From Propionibacterium australiense (GTDB lineage: Bacteria > Actinomycetota > Actinomycetes > Propionibacteriales > Propionibacteriaceae): 64,000 nt of DNA. The notes under the pieces are model-generated. The model had not been told where the DNA came from. It saw nothing but the letters and a program-made list of their open reading frames with translations, and searched no databases. The stretch spans positions 62,001 through 126,000 of the forward strand of contig NZ_RCIV01000006.1 of assembly GCF_003666605.1 (NCBI RefSeq), given 5' to 3'. The translations under genes and the position numbers were made by a program. Below are positions 43,258 through 53,435 of the stretch, piece after piece; within the stretch, counting starts at the first letter, position 1, and each line of letters opens with the position of its first letter.

Positions 43258-44045
43258 GCCTGGGCTCCTTCCGAGAACGCGGCGACGAAGTCGTCGAGGG
43301 CGGCCTCGGAGTCCCCGGAGGCGAAGGCCTCCATCGCGACGACGCCCTCGTAGCCCATCGCGCGCAGGGCCCGGGCGACGCTTGCGTAGTTGATCTCGCC
43401 GGTGCCGGGCTGGCAGCGGCCGGGGACGTCGGCCACCTGGATCTCACCGATCCAGGGCAGCGACTCGCGGCAGGTCTCGATGAGGTTCCCCTCGCCGATC
43501 TGGCAGTGGTAGAGGTCGAGGTTCATCCTCAGGTGGGGCGAGTCGACCGCCTTGACGAGCGCGCGGGTGTCCTTCGCCAGGGCGAAGGGGGTGCCGGCGT
43601 GGTCGACGGGCAGGTTGAGGTTCTCCAGGGTGAAGACCCGGCCCGCGGCACGGCCGATCTCGGCGAGCCGGGCCAGGGTGTCCCGCGCCGTGAGCCACAT
43701 GTCGGGCGTGACCACCTCGACGGGGCGGACGGGGTGGCCGTCGCCGTCGAGACCGGTGCCGTGCACGTTGAGGCGCGGGCTGTCGATGATCTCGGCGGCC
43801 GCGACCGAGCGGCGGGCCGACTCGAGGAACTCGTCGATGGCGTCGGCGTCGGTGAGATTGCCGGAGACGTACCCGGTCATGGACGAGAAGGTGGCCCCGG
43901 TGGCGGCCAGTTCCTTCAGGTCCTTGGTGGTCCAGTTCCACATCTCGACCTGGAGTCCGCGGGCGGCGATCTTCTCGACGCGCTGGACGAACGGCAGGTC
44001 GGTGAAGATCATCTCGGCGCAGGCGGCCAGGGTCAGGGTGCTCAT
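43254..44045 (-). CDS. TIM-barrel sugar isomerase (hydroxypyruvate isomerase/IolI-like)
   Basis: A 263-aa AP-endonuclease-2-type TIM barrel. The start MSTLTLAACAEMIFTDLPF, with EMWNWTTKDLKEL, is typical of Hyi-like proteins. VFTLENLNLPVDH carries a metal-binding Glu. LRMNLDLYHCQIGEGNL (Asp, His) and AMEAFAS (Glu) give the other ligands. Likely isomerises or epimerises an oxidised polyol or ketose product of the adjacent dehydrogenase. Overlaps both neighbours by 4 bp. Confidence 0.85.
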   Translation of the reverse strand: MSTLTLAACAEMIFTDLPFVQRVEKIAARGLQVEMWNWTTKDLKELAATGATFSSMTGYVSGNLTDADAIDEFLESARRSVAAAEIIDSPRLNVHGTGLDGDGHPVRPVEVVTPDMWLTARDTLARLAEIGRAAGRVFTLENLNLPVDHAGTPFALAKDTRALVKAVDSPHLRMNLDLYHCQIGEGNLIETCRESLPWIGEIQVADVPGRCQPGTGEINYASVARALRAMGYEGVVAMEAFASGDSEAALDDFVAAFSEGAQA

Positions 44046-45064
44046 CGGGTGACCTCCTCGATGGTGACGGAGCGGTTCTCCTGCACCGAGACGATCGCGG
44101 CGCGGGCGATGGCGAGGGCGTTGAAGCCGTCCTCGCCGGTGGGGACGTCGGCGTTCTCGCCACGGATCGCGGCGACGAAGGCGCGGAACTCGCCGACGTA
44201 GGCGCTGTGCAGCAGGTCGGTGTCGGCGCGCGAGGTGTCGGCGCTGAGCCCGGCCGGGCCGTAGTAGGTCATGTCGGTGCTGCGGCCGTCACCCGCGGTG
44301 ACCATGCCGCCGGAGCCGAACACCTCGCCGCGCACGTCGTAGCCGTAGCTGGCGCTGAAGGAGGCCTCGGCGGTGGCGAAGGCGCCGTTGTCGAAGGTGA
44401 GCGTGACCACCGAGGTGTCGAGGAAGCCGTCGGCCTTGGCATCGGGGCGCACCAGCGCGTCGGCGAGCGCGGTCACCTGGACGACCGAGGCGCCCGGGTT
44501 GAGCCACAGCAGCGTGTCGAAGTCGTGGATGAGGGTCTCGAGGAAGATCGTCCAGGCCGGGGTGCGGGCGGGGTCGCCGCTGTAGGGGCCGGGGTCGCGG
44601 GTCAGCGAGCGCAGCAGCTGCGGCGTGCCGACCCGGCCGTCGTCGATGGCGGCGCGGGCGGCGGCGAATCCGGGGGCGAAGCGGCGGTTGAAGCCGACCT
44701 GCAGGGTGACGCCGGCCGCCCTGGCGGCCTCGATGCACTCGGTGGCCTCCGGCAGGGTCGTGGTGATCGGCTTCTCGGTGAAGACGTGTTTGCCGGCCGT
44801 GGCCGCGTCGACGATGAGATCGCGGTGGAGCGCGGCCGGGGTGGTGACGACGACGCCGTCGATGGACGGGTCGGTCAGGACGGCGGAGGCGTCGGGCGCG
44901 GGCGCGGCGCCGAGCTCATCGGCAAGGGCCGTGGCTGCGTCGATGCGCGGGTCGATGACGGCGGCAAGTTCGGCGCCGGGCACCTCGCGGGCGATGGCCC
45001 GGGCGTGGTGGGTGCCGATGCGCCCCGAGCCGACGAGGGCGAGACGGATGGGTGGGACAGTCAC
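44042..45064 (-). CDS. Gfo/Idh/MocA oxidoreductase (inositol 2-dehydrogenase-like)
   Basis: A 340-aa NAD(P)-dependent dehydrogenase. The Rossmann fingerprint is ALVGSGRIGTHHARAI at the N-terminus, then VFTEKPITTT (catalytic Lys in EKP) and the helix with HDFDTLLWL (Asp and His of the active site). First gene of the operon. The GTG at 45064 has AAGGAG 5 nt upstream and is preferred over the ATG at 45088, which lacks a site. The likely substrate is inositol or a related polyol, inferred from operon content. Confidence 0.9.
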   Translation of the reverse strand: MTVPPIRLALVGSGRIGTHHARAIAREVPGAELAAVIDPRIDAATALADELGAAPAPDASAVLTDPSIDGVVVTTPAALHRDLIVDAATAGKHVFTEKPITTTLPEATECIEAARAAGVTLQVGFNRRFAPGFAAARAAIDDGRVGTPQLLRSLTRDPGPYSGDPARTPAWTIFLETLIHDFDTLLWLNPGASVVQVTALADALVRPDAKADGFLDTSVVTLTFDNGAFATAEASFSASYGYDVRGEVFGSGGMVTAGDGRSTDMTYYGPAGLSADTSRADTDLLHSAYVGEFRAFVAAIRGENADVPTGEDGFNALAIARAAIVSVQENRSVTIEEVTR

Positions 45065-45106
45065 GTGAACTCCTTCGTTCGTGTTCATGCTGTACTGCCC
45101 GTTAAG

Positions 45107-45120
45107 CTAACACGTTCTAG
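45107..45120. promoter_or_regulatory. Second, imperfect copy of the CTAGAACGTTCTAG operator
   Basis: CTAACACGTTCTAG differs from the perfect palindrome 109 bp away at two of 14 positions. It lies 43 bp before the dehydrogenase start, where a repressor would block the catabolic operon. Confidence 0.65.
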
Positions 45121-45215
45121 TTATCTGCTGGAAGATGACAGGACAAACTTTTTGTGATTGATTTATAATGCCTAGTAAACAGGCAATTAATCTTGCCCGT
45201 CTCTCGAAAGAGAGA

Positions 45216-45229
45216 CTAGAACGTTCTAG
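45216..45229. promoter_or_regulatory. Perfect 14-bp operator palindrome CTAGAACGTTCTAG
   Basis: A fully symmetric site with a central CG, the LacI-family type, 78 bp upstream of the divergent lacI-type gene. Just before it lies a hairpin GTCTCTC-GAAA-GAGAGAC (45199-45216). The local DNA (45120-45240) is notably AT-rich, as expected for a promoter region. Confidence 0.75.
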
Positions 45230-45307
45230 CAATTGAAGGGTCAACACGCGGATGTCGGGTGATGCTCTAGGCTTGCCTGCACGAGGCAGGAGTCGTGGGA
45301 GGACACG

Positions 45308-46324
45308 ATGGCAGGCAGCAGGCGCAGCAGGCAGAGCCCGACGCTCGTCGAGCTCGCCGAGGCCGCAGGATGCTCCACCTCGCTCGCCTCGATCGTCATG
45401 CGCGGGGCGCCGGGGGCCTCCGACGCCACCCGCAAACGGGTCATGGACGCGGCCGAGCGCATCGGTTACCGACCCGACGAGCGGGCCAGGAGCCTGCGGC
45501 GGAACAACTCGGGACTCATCGGTGTCGCCTATCACGTCGCCGAACCGTTCCACGCCGACCTCGTCGAGGGGCTCTACGGGGCCGAGGGGGACGGTTTCGA
45601 CCTCGTCCTCGGCGCCATGGTGCCCGGACGTGACGTCGAGAAGACGATCGAGCCGCTACTGCGTCAGCGCTGCGAGGCGATCATCCTCATCGGCAGCATG
45701 CTGCCCGTGGCACGGCTGCGCCGCATCAGCGAGGAGTCACCCCTCGTCCTCGTCGCCCGACAGGTTCGCGCGACCGGGGTCGACGTGGTCCGCACGGACG
45801 ACCGGGGCGGCCAGCGTCTGGCGACGGAGCATCTCATCGGCCTCGGGCACCGGGCGATCGCCTACCTGGACGGCGGCCAGCACCCCGGGGCAGCCGCGAG
45901 GCGGCGGTCCTTCCGGGACACGATGGCCGCGCACGGCCTGAGCGACCACGCCCGGGTGGTGTCGGGCGGCAACACCGAGGAGGAGGGCATCCGGGCCACT
46001 CGCCGGCTCCTCGAGGAGGGTGAGCGGCCGACGGCGATCGCGGCGTTCAACGACCGGGCGGCCACCGGGGTGCTCACCATGCTCATCCGCGCCGGCCTGC
46101 GGGTGCCCGAGGACGTCTCGGTCATCGGTTTCGACGACGCGCGCATCGCCCGCACGGCCCTCACCCCGCTCACCACGATCCGCCAGGACACGACTCTCAT
46201 GGCCAAGGTCGCGCGTGAACGCGCGGCCGGACTCGCACATCAGCGTTTCGTGGCCGGGGAACAGGTACTCGTGCCGGAACTCACCGAACGAGAGAGCACG
46301 GGCCCGGCGCCGACCGGCCGCTGA
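45308..46324 (+). CDS. LacI-family regulator of the polyol locus
   Basis: A 338-aa repressor. Helix-turn-helix LVELAEAAGCSTSLASIVMR (about 13-32), hinge YRPDERARSLRRN, and effector domain with IAAFNDRAATGVL and EDVSVIGFDDARIAR. The HTH is unusual: SLASIV replaces the common TVSRVL recognition helix, consistent with a non-canonical operator. GGGAGG precedes the ATG. It is divergent from the dehydrogenase-isomerase-porter operon and probably represses it. Confidence 0.93.
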   Translation: MAGSRRSRQSPTLVELAEAAGCSTSLASIVMRGAPGASDATRKRVMDAAERIGYRPDERARSLRRNNSGLIGVAYHVAEPFHADLVEGLYGAEGDGFDLVLGAMVPGRDVEKTIEPLLRQRCEAIILIGSMLPVARLRRISEESPLVLVARQVRATGVDVVRTDDRGGQRLATEHLIGLGHRAIAYLDGGQHPGAAARRRSFRDTMAAHGLSDHARVVSGGNTEEEGIRATRRLLEEGERPTAIAAFNDRAATGVLTMLIRAGLRVPEDVSVIGFDDARIARTALTPLTTIRQDTTLMAKVARERAAGLAHQRFVAGEQVLVPELTERESTGPAPTGR

Positions 46325-46622
46325 CCGGGCGGCGCGGCCTCCGGCCGCCGGTACCGATTCGGCTCGCGATGCTGTGGCCGCATCCGGCGAGTGGACCGCA
46401 CGGCCCCGCAGGCAAGCGGCCGCTCCTCGCACCGGGGGCTGCGAACCAGAGACCCTTGGGTCGTGCACTCGGGCGAGGACCCTCGGCTCCGCCGCGGCCG
46501 GCTTCGTGGTCGCCTCAGCCCGCGCACTCACCGACGAGAGCCCAGGGTGAACACGACCCCCGGATGTGACCGCCCGGAGATCGGGGTGGGGTCCGTGACG
46601 GCCGGGAACCGGCGGCGACTGG
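46325..46622. other. Gap between convergent lacI-type gene and dhaM
   Basis: 298 bp with no supported gene; no clear terminator or promoter was seen. Confidence 0.4.
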
Positions 46623-47030
46623 TCAGCCGGCCAGCTGTCTTCTCTTCGCGTCGGCGGCCTTCTCGGCCTCGGCGCACACCCGGTCGAGGTCGCGGCCGAT
46701 GGTCGCCGCCGAGTAGGCGGCGAACAGGCCCTCTACGAGCGGGGCGGCCAGCAGCCTGGTGCGCTCGGCCACCTCGGGGTCGAGGAATTCAATGGCGGTC
46801 TGGGCGCTCATCACGGCACTGCCCAGGTCCATGAGCACGACGACGCCCTCGCCGTCATCGGCCCGCCCGATGGCCTCGACGATTGCCATGGCGTCGGTGC
46901 CGGGCGTCCCCTCGGCGGTGCCGGCAGCGGTCTCCAGCCGCACCTCCGACGGCGGCATGAGGCCCCTGGCCAGGCTGACCGCGGCGTCGGCCAGCTCGGG
47001 AGAGTGCGAGACGACGACGATACCGATCAT
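46623..47030 (-). CDS. dhaM: PTS-dependent dihydroxyacetone kinase, phosphoryl donor subunit DhaM
   Basis: A 135-aa protein made of the EIIA-mannose-like domain only. The phosphorylated His9 is in VVVSHSPELA. VVLMDLGSAVMSAQTAIEFL is the conserved second block. It lacks the fused HPr and EI domains of enterobacterial DhaM, so it must take phosphate from free HPr (gene at 34216). Last of the dhaK-dhaL-dhaM operon. Confidence 0.93.
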   Translation of the reverse strand: MIGIVVVSHSPELADAAVSLARGLMPPSEVRLETAAGTAEGTPGTDAMAIVEAIGRADDGEGVVVLMDLGSAVMSAQTAIEFLDPEVAERTRLLAAPLVEGLFAAYSAATIGRDLDRVCAEAEKAADAKRRQLAG

Positions 47031-47665
47031 GCGCTCTCACCCGCGGTCGCCCGCGCCAGGGCGTCGAGGAGCAGCGCCGTCGAGGCGGCGCCCGGGTCGA
47101 TGTGCCCCACCGAGCGCTCCCCCAGGTAGGAGGCGCGGCCCTTGGTCGCGACCATCGACTCGGTGGCGTCGCGGCCGGCGGCGGCCGCCTCGGCAGCGGC
47201 CCTGGTGGCCTCGGCCACGTCGTCCGGGTGCGCCTTGAGGGCCTCGAGCGCCGGGTACCAGGCGTCGAGCATCGTCTTCTCGCCGGCGGCGGCCTTGCCC
47301 CGCTGGACGAGCCCGCCGATACCCGCCTCCACGGCAGCGGCGAGGGCGGCCGCGTCGATCTCGTCCTTGCCGGCCAGGGCGCCGCCCATGCGCAGGAAGA
47401 ACGTGCCGTACAACGGGCCCGAGGCGCCGCCGACGGTGGACACGAGCGTCATGCCCACCTTCTTGAGCATCGCGTCGGCCGTGGTGAACTGGCCGGCGGC
47501 GACGGCCTCGACCGCGGCCGCCATGCCGCGTTTCATGTTCGTGCCGTGGTCCGCGTCGCCGATGGCCGCGTCGAGCTGGGTCAGCTCATCGGCGTGCTCG
47601 GCGATCACCGCGTCGGCCAGTTCGAGCCAGGCGACGAGGCCCTTCAGGTCGGTCGTGGCGGCCAT
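47027..47665 (-). CDS. dhaL: Dihydroxyacetone kinase ADP-binding subunit DhaL
   Basis: A 212-aa protein that holds ADP, is rephosphorylated by DhaM and passes phosphate to Dha on DhaK. DAAIGDADHGTNMKRG (about 32-47) carries the Asp residues that bind Mg. VGGASGPLYGTFFLRMG and GHIDPGAAS follow. The ATG of MAATTDLK has GGGGAG 7 nt upstream and lies 2 nt after dhaK. Confidence 0.93.
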   Translation of the reverse strand: MAATTDLKGLVAWLELADAVIAEHADELTQLDAAIGDADHGTNMKRGMAAAVEAVAAGQFTTADAMLKKVGMTLVSTVGGASGPLYGTFFLRMGGALAGKDEIDAAALAAAVEAGIGGLVQRGKAAAGEKTMLDAWYPALEALKAHPDDVAEATRAAAEAAAAGRDATESMVATKGRASYLGERSVGHIDPGAASTALLLDALARATAGESA

Positions 47666-47667
47666 GC

Positions 47668-48669
<1,002 letters not shown>

Positions 48670-48822
48670 GACACGAAGCTACCCCCGGGCGACTCACCAT
48701 TCATCAACAGGACACGAGGTCGGGAGCATCCTCACCCCGGACACCACACCGTCGCACGTTCGTGCTCGCCTCGCCGGGCCGGTCGGCGTGCTGGCATGGG
48801 CGGGCGCGGACCGCTCCCGAAC

Positions 48823-48828
48823 TACTCT
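48823..48828 (+). promoter_or_regulatory. -10 element of a probable leaderless promoter (YbaK-domain gene)
   Basis: TACTCT, then CGACACC, then the ATG at 48836. Confidence 0.5.
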
Positions 48829-48835
48829 CGACACC

Positions 48836-49357
48836 ATGTTCGATGCCCTCACGCACCTGCCAGCCGCCGAGCGCCCCGAGCTGCTCGGCGAACCCGTCCG
48901 CCGGCTCATCCACCTGCTGCCCGAGGCCCGGGTCTTCACCATCGACCCGGCCCTGTCCGACACCGAGGCGCTGTGCCGGGCCTACGGCGAGGACGAGTCG
49001 ACCTGCGCCAACTGCGTCATCGTGCGCGGTCGGCGCGGCGAGGTCGAGCGCACGGCGGCCTGCCTGGCCCTGGCCACGACCCGCGTCGACGTCAACCGGC
49101 TCGTCCGCAGGCGTCTGGACGTGCGCAAGTGCTCCTTCGCCCCAATGGAGGACGCCGTCGCCGAGTCCGGCATGGAGTACGGCGCCATCACCCCCATCGG
49201 CCTGCCCGAGAACTGGCCGATCTGGATCGACACCGCCGTGGCCGCCGCCGAGCAGGTCTGCATCGGGGCCGGCACCCGGTCCGCCAAGCTCATCGTCCCC
49301 GGCCGCTCACTGCTGGCCCTGCCGGGCGCCGAACTCGTCGAGCACCTGGCGGCCTGA
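48836..49357 (+). CDS. YbaK/ProX-type aminoacyl-tRNA deacylase domain protein
   Basis: A 173-aa protein. TCANCVIVRGRRGEVERTAAC, RRRLDVRKCSFAPMEDAVAESGMEYGAITPIGLP and IDTAVAAAEQVCIGAG follow the YbaK/EbsC order, including the Lys in VRKCSFA. Such proteins remove mischarged amino acids from tRNA in trans. Substrate not predictable. The longer in-frame sequence upstream is a shadow. Confidence 0.88.
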   Translation: MFDALTHLPAAERPELLGEPVRRLIHLLPEARVFTIDPALSDTEALCRAYGEDESTCANCVIVRGRRGEVERTAACLALATTRVDVNRLVRRRLDVRKCSFAPMEDAVAESGMEYGAITPIGLPENWPIWIDTAVAAAEQVCIGAGTRSAKLIVPGRSLLALPGAELVEHLAA

Positions 49358-49495
49358 ATTCATCCGTCCGATCGGCGCCACCGCATCACCTAGGGGAGAA
49401 ACAGGGCTCTGACATGGGTTTTCTGGCTGCCAACCCTAGCCCCGCCGCTCAGGGTTTCACTAAGCTGCTACCCAGGCGATGGGCGGAGGAACGAC

Positions 49496-50353
49496 ATGAG
49501 CGAACGCGCTGGACAACCACCGCGTACCGATTCACTGGACTACGCCCGAGCAGAGGCGGAACTGCAGGGCAGCGGCCAGGTCGACTACGGCAACTGGGTG
49601 CCCGCCGTGCTCATGCGCGCCCTGCTCATGCTCTCCGGCGCCCTGCTGCTGGTCCTCGCCCTGCTGCTCATCACATGGGCGAACCTGGTCGTCCTGACCG
49701 TCGTCGCCGTCGCGTGTCTTGTCTCGCTGGCCCTCACCGGCTACCTGGGGTTGTGCCGCAGACGCTTCGCCTTCGACGGCGGCGGCCTCATGGGCGCCAT
49801 GCACCAGCTGGTCGTCGACAACCTCGACTGGGACGGCCGGGGCGGCCTGCTCGACATCGGGTGCGGCGCCGGCGCACTCACCATCCGCTGCGCCAAGACC
49901 TTCCCCGGCGGCCGGTTCACCGGCGTCGACCAGTGGGGATCCAGGTGGAGCTACGCCAAGCAGCAGTGCGAACGCAACGCCCGCGCCGAGAACGTCAGCG
50001 ACTCGGTGACCTTCGCCGCCGACGACGCGGCCCGGCTCGATTTCCCGGACGGCGCCTTCGACGCCGCGGTAAGCAACTTCGTCTTCCACGAGGTACGTTC
50101 CGAGCCCGACAAGCGGGCGCTCGTCCGTGAGGCCCTGAGGGTGCTCCGCCCCGGTGGCGTCTTCAGCTTTCAGGACATGTTCGGCCACCGCAGGCTCTAC
50201 GGCGACATGGACGCCTTCGTCCAGGAACTGCGTGACGGAGGCATCACGCAGGTCGAGTACGTCCCGCACACCGAGAGCATCGTCGGTGCACCCGCCTGGA
50301 TCAGGACCCCCTGGATGCTCCGGGGCGCCGGCATCATCCACGGACGCAAGTGA
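49496..50353 (+). CDS. Membrane-tethered class I SAM methyltransferase
   Basis: A 285-aa protein. Two adjacent helices (about 39-60 and 64-84) precede a complete methyltransferase domain: LLDIGCGAGALTIRCAK (motif I), FTGVDQWG (acidic end of strand 2 replaced by Asp in VDQ), DFPDGAFDAAVSNFVFHEV and LRVLRPGGVFSFQD. GGCGGAGGAACGAC precedes the ATG. Anchoring suggests a lipid, quinone or membrane-associated substrate; not identified. Confidence 0.85.
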   Translation: MSERAGQPPRTDSLDYARAEAELQGSGQVDYGNWVPAVLMRALLMLSGALLLVLALLLITWANLVVLTVVAVACLVSLALTGYLGLCRRRFAFDGGGLMGAMHQLVVDNLDWDGRGGLLDIGCGAGALTIRCAKTFPGGRFTGVDQWGSRWSYAKQQCERNARAENVSDSVTFAADDAARLDFPDGAFDAAVSNFVFHEVRSEPDKRALVREALRVLRPGGVFSFQDMFGHRRLYGDMDAFVQELRDGGITQVEYVPHTESIVGAPAWIRTPWMLRGAGIIHGRK

Positions 50354-50411
50354 GGAATCGGGAACCGTCCTCGATGTTGGTGGACGCCCGGCGCGACGGG
50401 GCCTTCTCGCC

Positions 50412-50417
50412 TAGAGT
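50412..50417 (+). promoter_or_regulatory. -10 element of a probable leaderless promoter (pfkB-type gene)
   Basis: TAGAGT, then GGGACC, then the ATG at 50424; no ribosome site. Confidence 0.55.
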
Positions 50418-50423
50418 GGGACC

Positions 50424-51359
50424 ATGCGCGTAGTGGTGTGCGGCGAAGCACTCATCGATCTCATCCCCGACAACTCCGTTCCCAGCACGACGCAGTCGAG
50501 CCTGTGGCAGGCTCACTCGGCGGGCGGACCCCTCAACACGGCCATCGCCCTGGCACGGCTCGGCCTGCCCGCCCAGTTCCTGGGCCGGCTCGGCAATGAT
50601 GGTTTCGGCGCCCAGCTGCGCAGCCATCTGGCCGTCAACGGCGTCGGCCTGGACGTGGCGGTGCAGACCGAGTCCGAGCCCACGTCGCTGGCGATCGTCA
50701 GCGTCGACTCGGCGGGCCAGGCCTCCTACACCTTCCATCTGGTGGGCACCGCCAACTTCAACTGGACCGCCGCGGAGTTCCCCCGCCTGGAGGCCGACGA
50801 CTGGCTGCACACCGGCTCCCTGGTGGCGGTCGTCGAACCGGGCCGCAGCGCCCTGCTCGACTACCTGGCCACGACGCCGGCCAGGTTGTCGTTCGACCTG
50901 AATGTGCGGCCCACCGTGCAGCCGGACCGCGAACGCTACGCCGAACTGCTCGCCCCCTTCCTGCGGGTGCTCGGCGAGCGTGGCGGCATCGTCCGGGCCA
51001 GCGACGAGGACCTGCGCTGGCTCGATCCCTCGGGCGAGTCCTCGGCGCAGGAGATCGCCGCGGGTCTGGCCCGCGAGCACGGACTTGACCTGGTCGTCGT
51101 CACGACCGGCGGCGAGGGCGCCTTCGCCGTCGGCGTCGACCGCGAGCCCGTGCTGGTGCCGGGCGTGCCGACCGCCGTCGTCGACACGGTCGGGGCCGGG
51201 GACACCTTCACCGCCGGTTTCCTCGCGGCATGGCTGGATGGCCAGGACCTCACCCGGGCGCTGCGCACCGGTTGCGCGGCCGCCTCGATCACCTGCTCGC
51301 GCACCGGAGCCAACCCGCCGAACGCCGACGAGGTGCAGGCGCTGCTCTCCCGCTCCTGA
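50424..51359 (+). CDS. PfkB-family carbohydrate kinase (fructokinase-like)
   Basis: A 311-aa ribokinase-fold enzyme. CGEALIDLIP at the N-terminus, GGPLNTAIALARLG (PfkB signature 1, about 34-47) and DTVGAGDTFTAGFLAAWLDG (signature 2, catalytic Asp) are clear. FDLNVRP fits the fructokinase subgroup. It probably phosphorylates a ketose or related sugar. A 16-bp palindrome GGCCCCACGTGGGGCC (51386-51401) just after it may terminate it. Confidence 0.9.
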   Translation: MRVVVCGEALIDLIPDNSVPSTTQSSLWQAHSAGGPLNTAIALARLGLPAQFLGRLGNDGFGAQLRSHLAVNGVGLDVAVQTESEPTSLAIVSVDSAGQASYTFHLVGTANFNWTAAEFPRLEADDWLHTGSLVAVVEPGRSALLDYLATTPARLSFDLNVRPTVQPDRERYAELLAPFLRVLGERGGIVRASDEDLRWLDPSGESSAQEIAAGLAREHGLDLVVVTTGGEGAFAVGVDREPVLVPGVPTAVVDTVGAGDTFTAGFLAAWLDGQDLTRALRTGCAAASITCSRTGANPPNADEVQALLSRS

Positions 51360-51515
51360 CCGGCTGGAGGAACCGCCCGGTCCCTGGCCCCACGTGGGGC
51401 CGCTCTCGCGCGCCGCGCCCCGGGCGACGAACCGCCGCCGCTGCCCCGCGCCCCCGCTCGTGCACTCCCCCGGGCCGGGCGATTGCACGGCCCCGGCCGC
51501 AACGGCATGCCGGGC

Positions 51516-53435
51516 TCAGCCGCGCTTGAGGTGCAGCCTGCGCAGGATCGAGTCGAGGAAGGTCTGGAACTCGCGGACCCGGAAGATCCGCACGCCGATG
51601 AGGAGGAAGACGACGAAGACGACCCCCCCGACGAGATCGGCCGCGTACTGGCTGATGAGCCTGTCGTGCATGGTCCAGACGATGAACGAGCCGACGAGGT
51701 AGGCGGGCACGCCGCCGATGATCGAGGCACCGAGCATCCGCAGGTAGAGACTGAGGACGCCGCGCAGATTGAGCCCGCCCATCTGGCGGCGGGCGTAAGC
51801 CGTGAAGACGACGGCCAGCACCGTGTTGCCGGTGAACATGCCCAGGCAGATCGTCACGACGCCGACGCTGGCCGGCACCGACAGCGCCACCAACGCGAAG
51901 GCCACCTGCAGGCCGGTGACGAGGCACTGCATCCACAGGTTCGTGCCGCCCTGCTCGGTGGCGAAGCAGTACTGCTGCTGCAACGTCACGATCGTGTACG
52001 CGAGGGTCGAGGCGACCATGACAGCGAGCACCCAGGCGGTGGCGGTGGCCTCTTCGGGGGTCAGGCCCCAGTAGATGCCGCGCACGACAGGACGGGCGAG
52101 CGCGATGAGCAGGACGCTCGTCGGGATGATGCCGACCATCGGCAGGGTCAGGCCCTTGTAGAGCAGTTCCTGCATGTCGCCCAGGCCGGCCGCCTCGTCG
52201 CGCCGCTGCCAGGCGCGGGCCAGCTGCGGGAACAGGGCCGTGAGGATCGAGAAGGCGATGAGCGAGTAGGGCATCTGGAAGAGCGTGTTGGCGTTCTGGT
52301 AGGCGGCGTAGCCGGCGACGTAGCGGCCCTCGGGGGCGCGGTCGATCATGCCGGTGGCGACGTTCAGGATGAACAGGCCGCCGCCCTGGGCGATGCACAG
52401 CGCCAGGAAGGTGAGGCCGGCGAACCGTCCGATCTGACCGAGCCCGTAGCCGCGCAGACCCCAGCGCGGCCGCCAGCGGAAGCCGGTGTGGATGAGCACA
52501 GGCACCAGGACGAGGGCCTGGGCGAGGATGCCGAGCGTGGCCGTGCCGGCCAGCACCCAGACCATCGGCGTCGTCCAGGTGGTCGGGTCGGCCTGCTGAC
52601 CCCACATCCGGAGGAAGAGCAGCTCGCCGCCGATCGCCACGACATTGTTGAGCACGGGCGCCCAGCCGTACGGGCCGAAGGAGCCGCGTGCGTTGAGCAG
52701 ATTGCCGAAGACGGCGAAGATCCCGTAGAAGAGCACCTGCGGCATGCAGAGATAGGCGAATTCCATCGCCAGGTGCAGGGCCGGGCCCTGCAGCCGGGTG
52801 ATGCGCATGAGCAGGCCGGCGCCGACGGTGCAGAGCAGGGCCACCCCCAGGATGAGGGCGAAGGTGATGGTCAGGAGCCGATCGACGAATTCCCTGCCGC
52901 CGTCGGGGCGTTTCATCGCCTTGGTGATCTGCGGCAGCAGGACGGCGTTGAGGATACCGCCGGAGAGCAGCACGAGGATGTAGTTCGGCAGCGAGTTGGC
53001 CGAGCGGAAGGCGTCAGCGGCGAGGGTCTGGCCGACGACCTTCACCAGCAGCATGGCGTTGACCATCCCGAGCACCCGCGACACGAGGGTGCCGGAGGCC
53101 ATGAGGACCGAGTTGCGGCCCAGATTCCGCCGGTCGCGGTCGTCGATCGCCGCCTGGTCGATCCGCTCGTCCGTGACCGGCTGGTCCTGGTCGGACGGGG
53201 CGCCGCGGCGCGGGCCCGCGACGGGCCGTTGATCCTCGGGCGCCCGGCGCGCCGGCCCCGGAGGGCGCGCCACCGGTGCACCCGGGCCGCTCTGGCCCGG
53301 ATGGATCCGTAGCCCAGCCCCCGGGAAGGCGGGCGCCAAGGCCTCGAGCTCGACGCGCGGGATGATGCGCGTCGGCTCGTCGTCGCCGTACGGATCCGCC
53401 GGCGGCACGTCGGCCCTGCGGGGGCGATAGCTCAA
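51516..53435 (-). CDS. murJ: Murein lipid II flippase MurJ
   Basis: A 639-aa polytopic protein of the MviN/MurJ family (about 14 helices) that exposes lipid II outside the membrane. [20 protein letters not shown] is the family's first-helix signature. [12 protein letters not shown] and [20 protein letters not shown] are also typical. The first 105 residues are a Pro/Arg/Asp-rich cytoplasmic extension common in actinobacteria. Its ATG overlaps the aspartokinase stop (ATGA), so the two are translationally coupled. Confidence 0.93.
   Translation of the reverse strand: MSYRPRRADVPPADPYGDDEPTRIIPRVELEALAPAFPGAGLRIHPGQSGPGAPVARPPGPARRAPEDQRPVAGPRRGAPSDQDQPVTDERIDQAAIDDRDRRNLGRNSVLMASGTLVSRVLGMVNAMLLVKVVGQTLAADAFRSANSLPNYILVLLSGGILNAVLLPQITKAMKRPDGGREFVDRLLTITFALILGVALLCTVGAGLLMRITRLQGPALHLAMEFAYLCMPQVLFYGIFAVFGNLLNARGSFGPYGWAPVLNNVVAIGGELLFLRMWGQQADPTTWTTPMVWVLAGTATLGILAQALVLVPVLIHTGFRWRPRWGLRGYGLGQIGRFAGLTFLALCIAQGGGLFILNVATGMIDRAPEGRYVAGYAAYQNANTLFQMPYSLIAFSILTALFPQLARAWQRRDEAAGLGDMQELLYKGLTLPMVGIIPTSVLLIALARPVVRGIYWGLTPEEATATAWVLAVMVASTLAYTIVTLQQQYCFATEQGGTNLWMQCLVTGLQVAFALVALSVPASVGVVTICLGMFTGNTVLAVVFTAYARRQMGGLNLRGVLSLYLRMLGASIIGGVPAYLVGSFIVWTMHDRLISQYAADLVGGVVFVVFLLIGVRIFRVREFQTFLDSILRRLHLKRG

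Noticed and set aside
51483-53312. 609-codon Asp/Glu/His-rich open frame on the plus strand
   Set aside because: Antisense to murJ; its acidic composition is the complement of hydrophobic codons.
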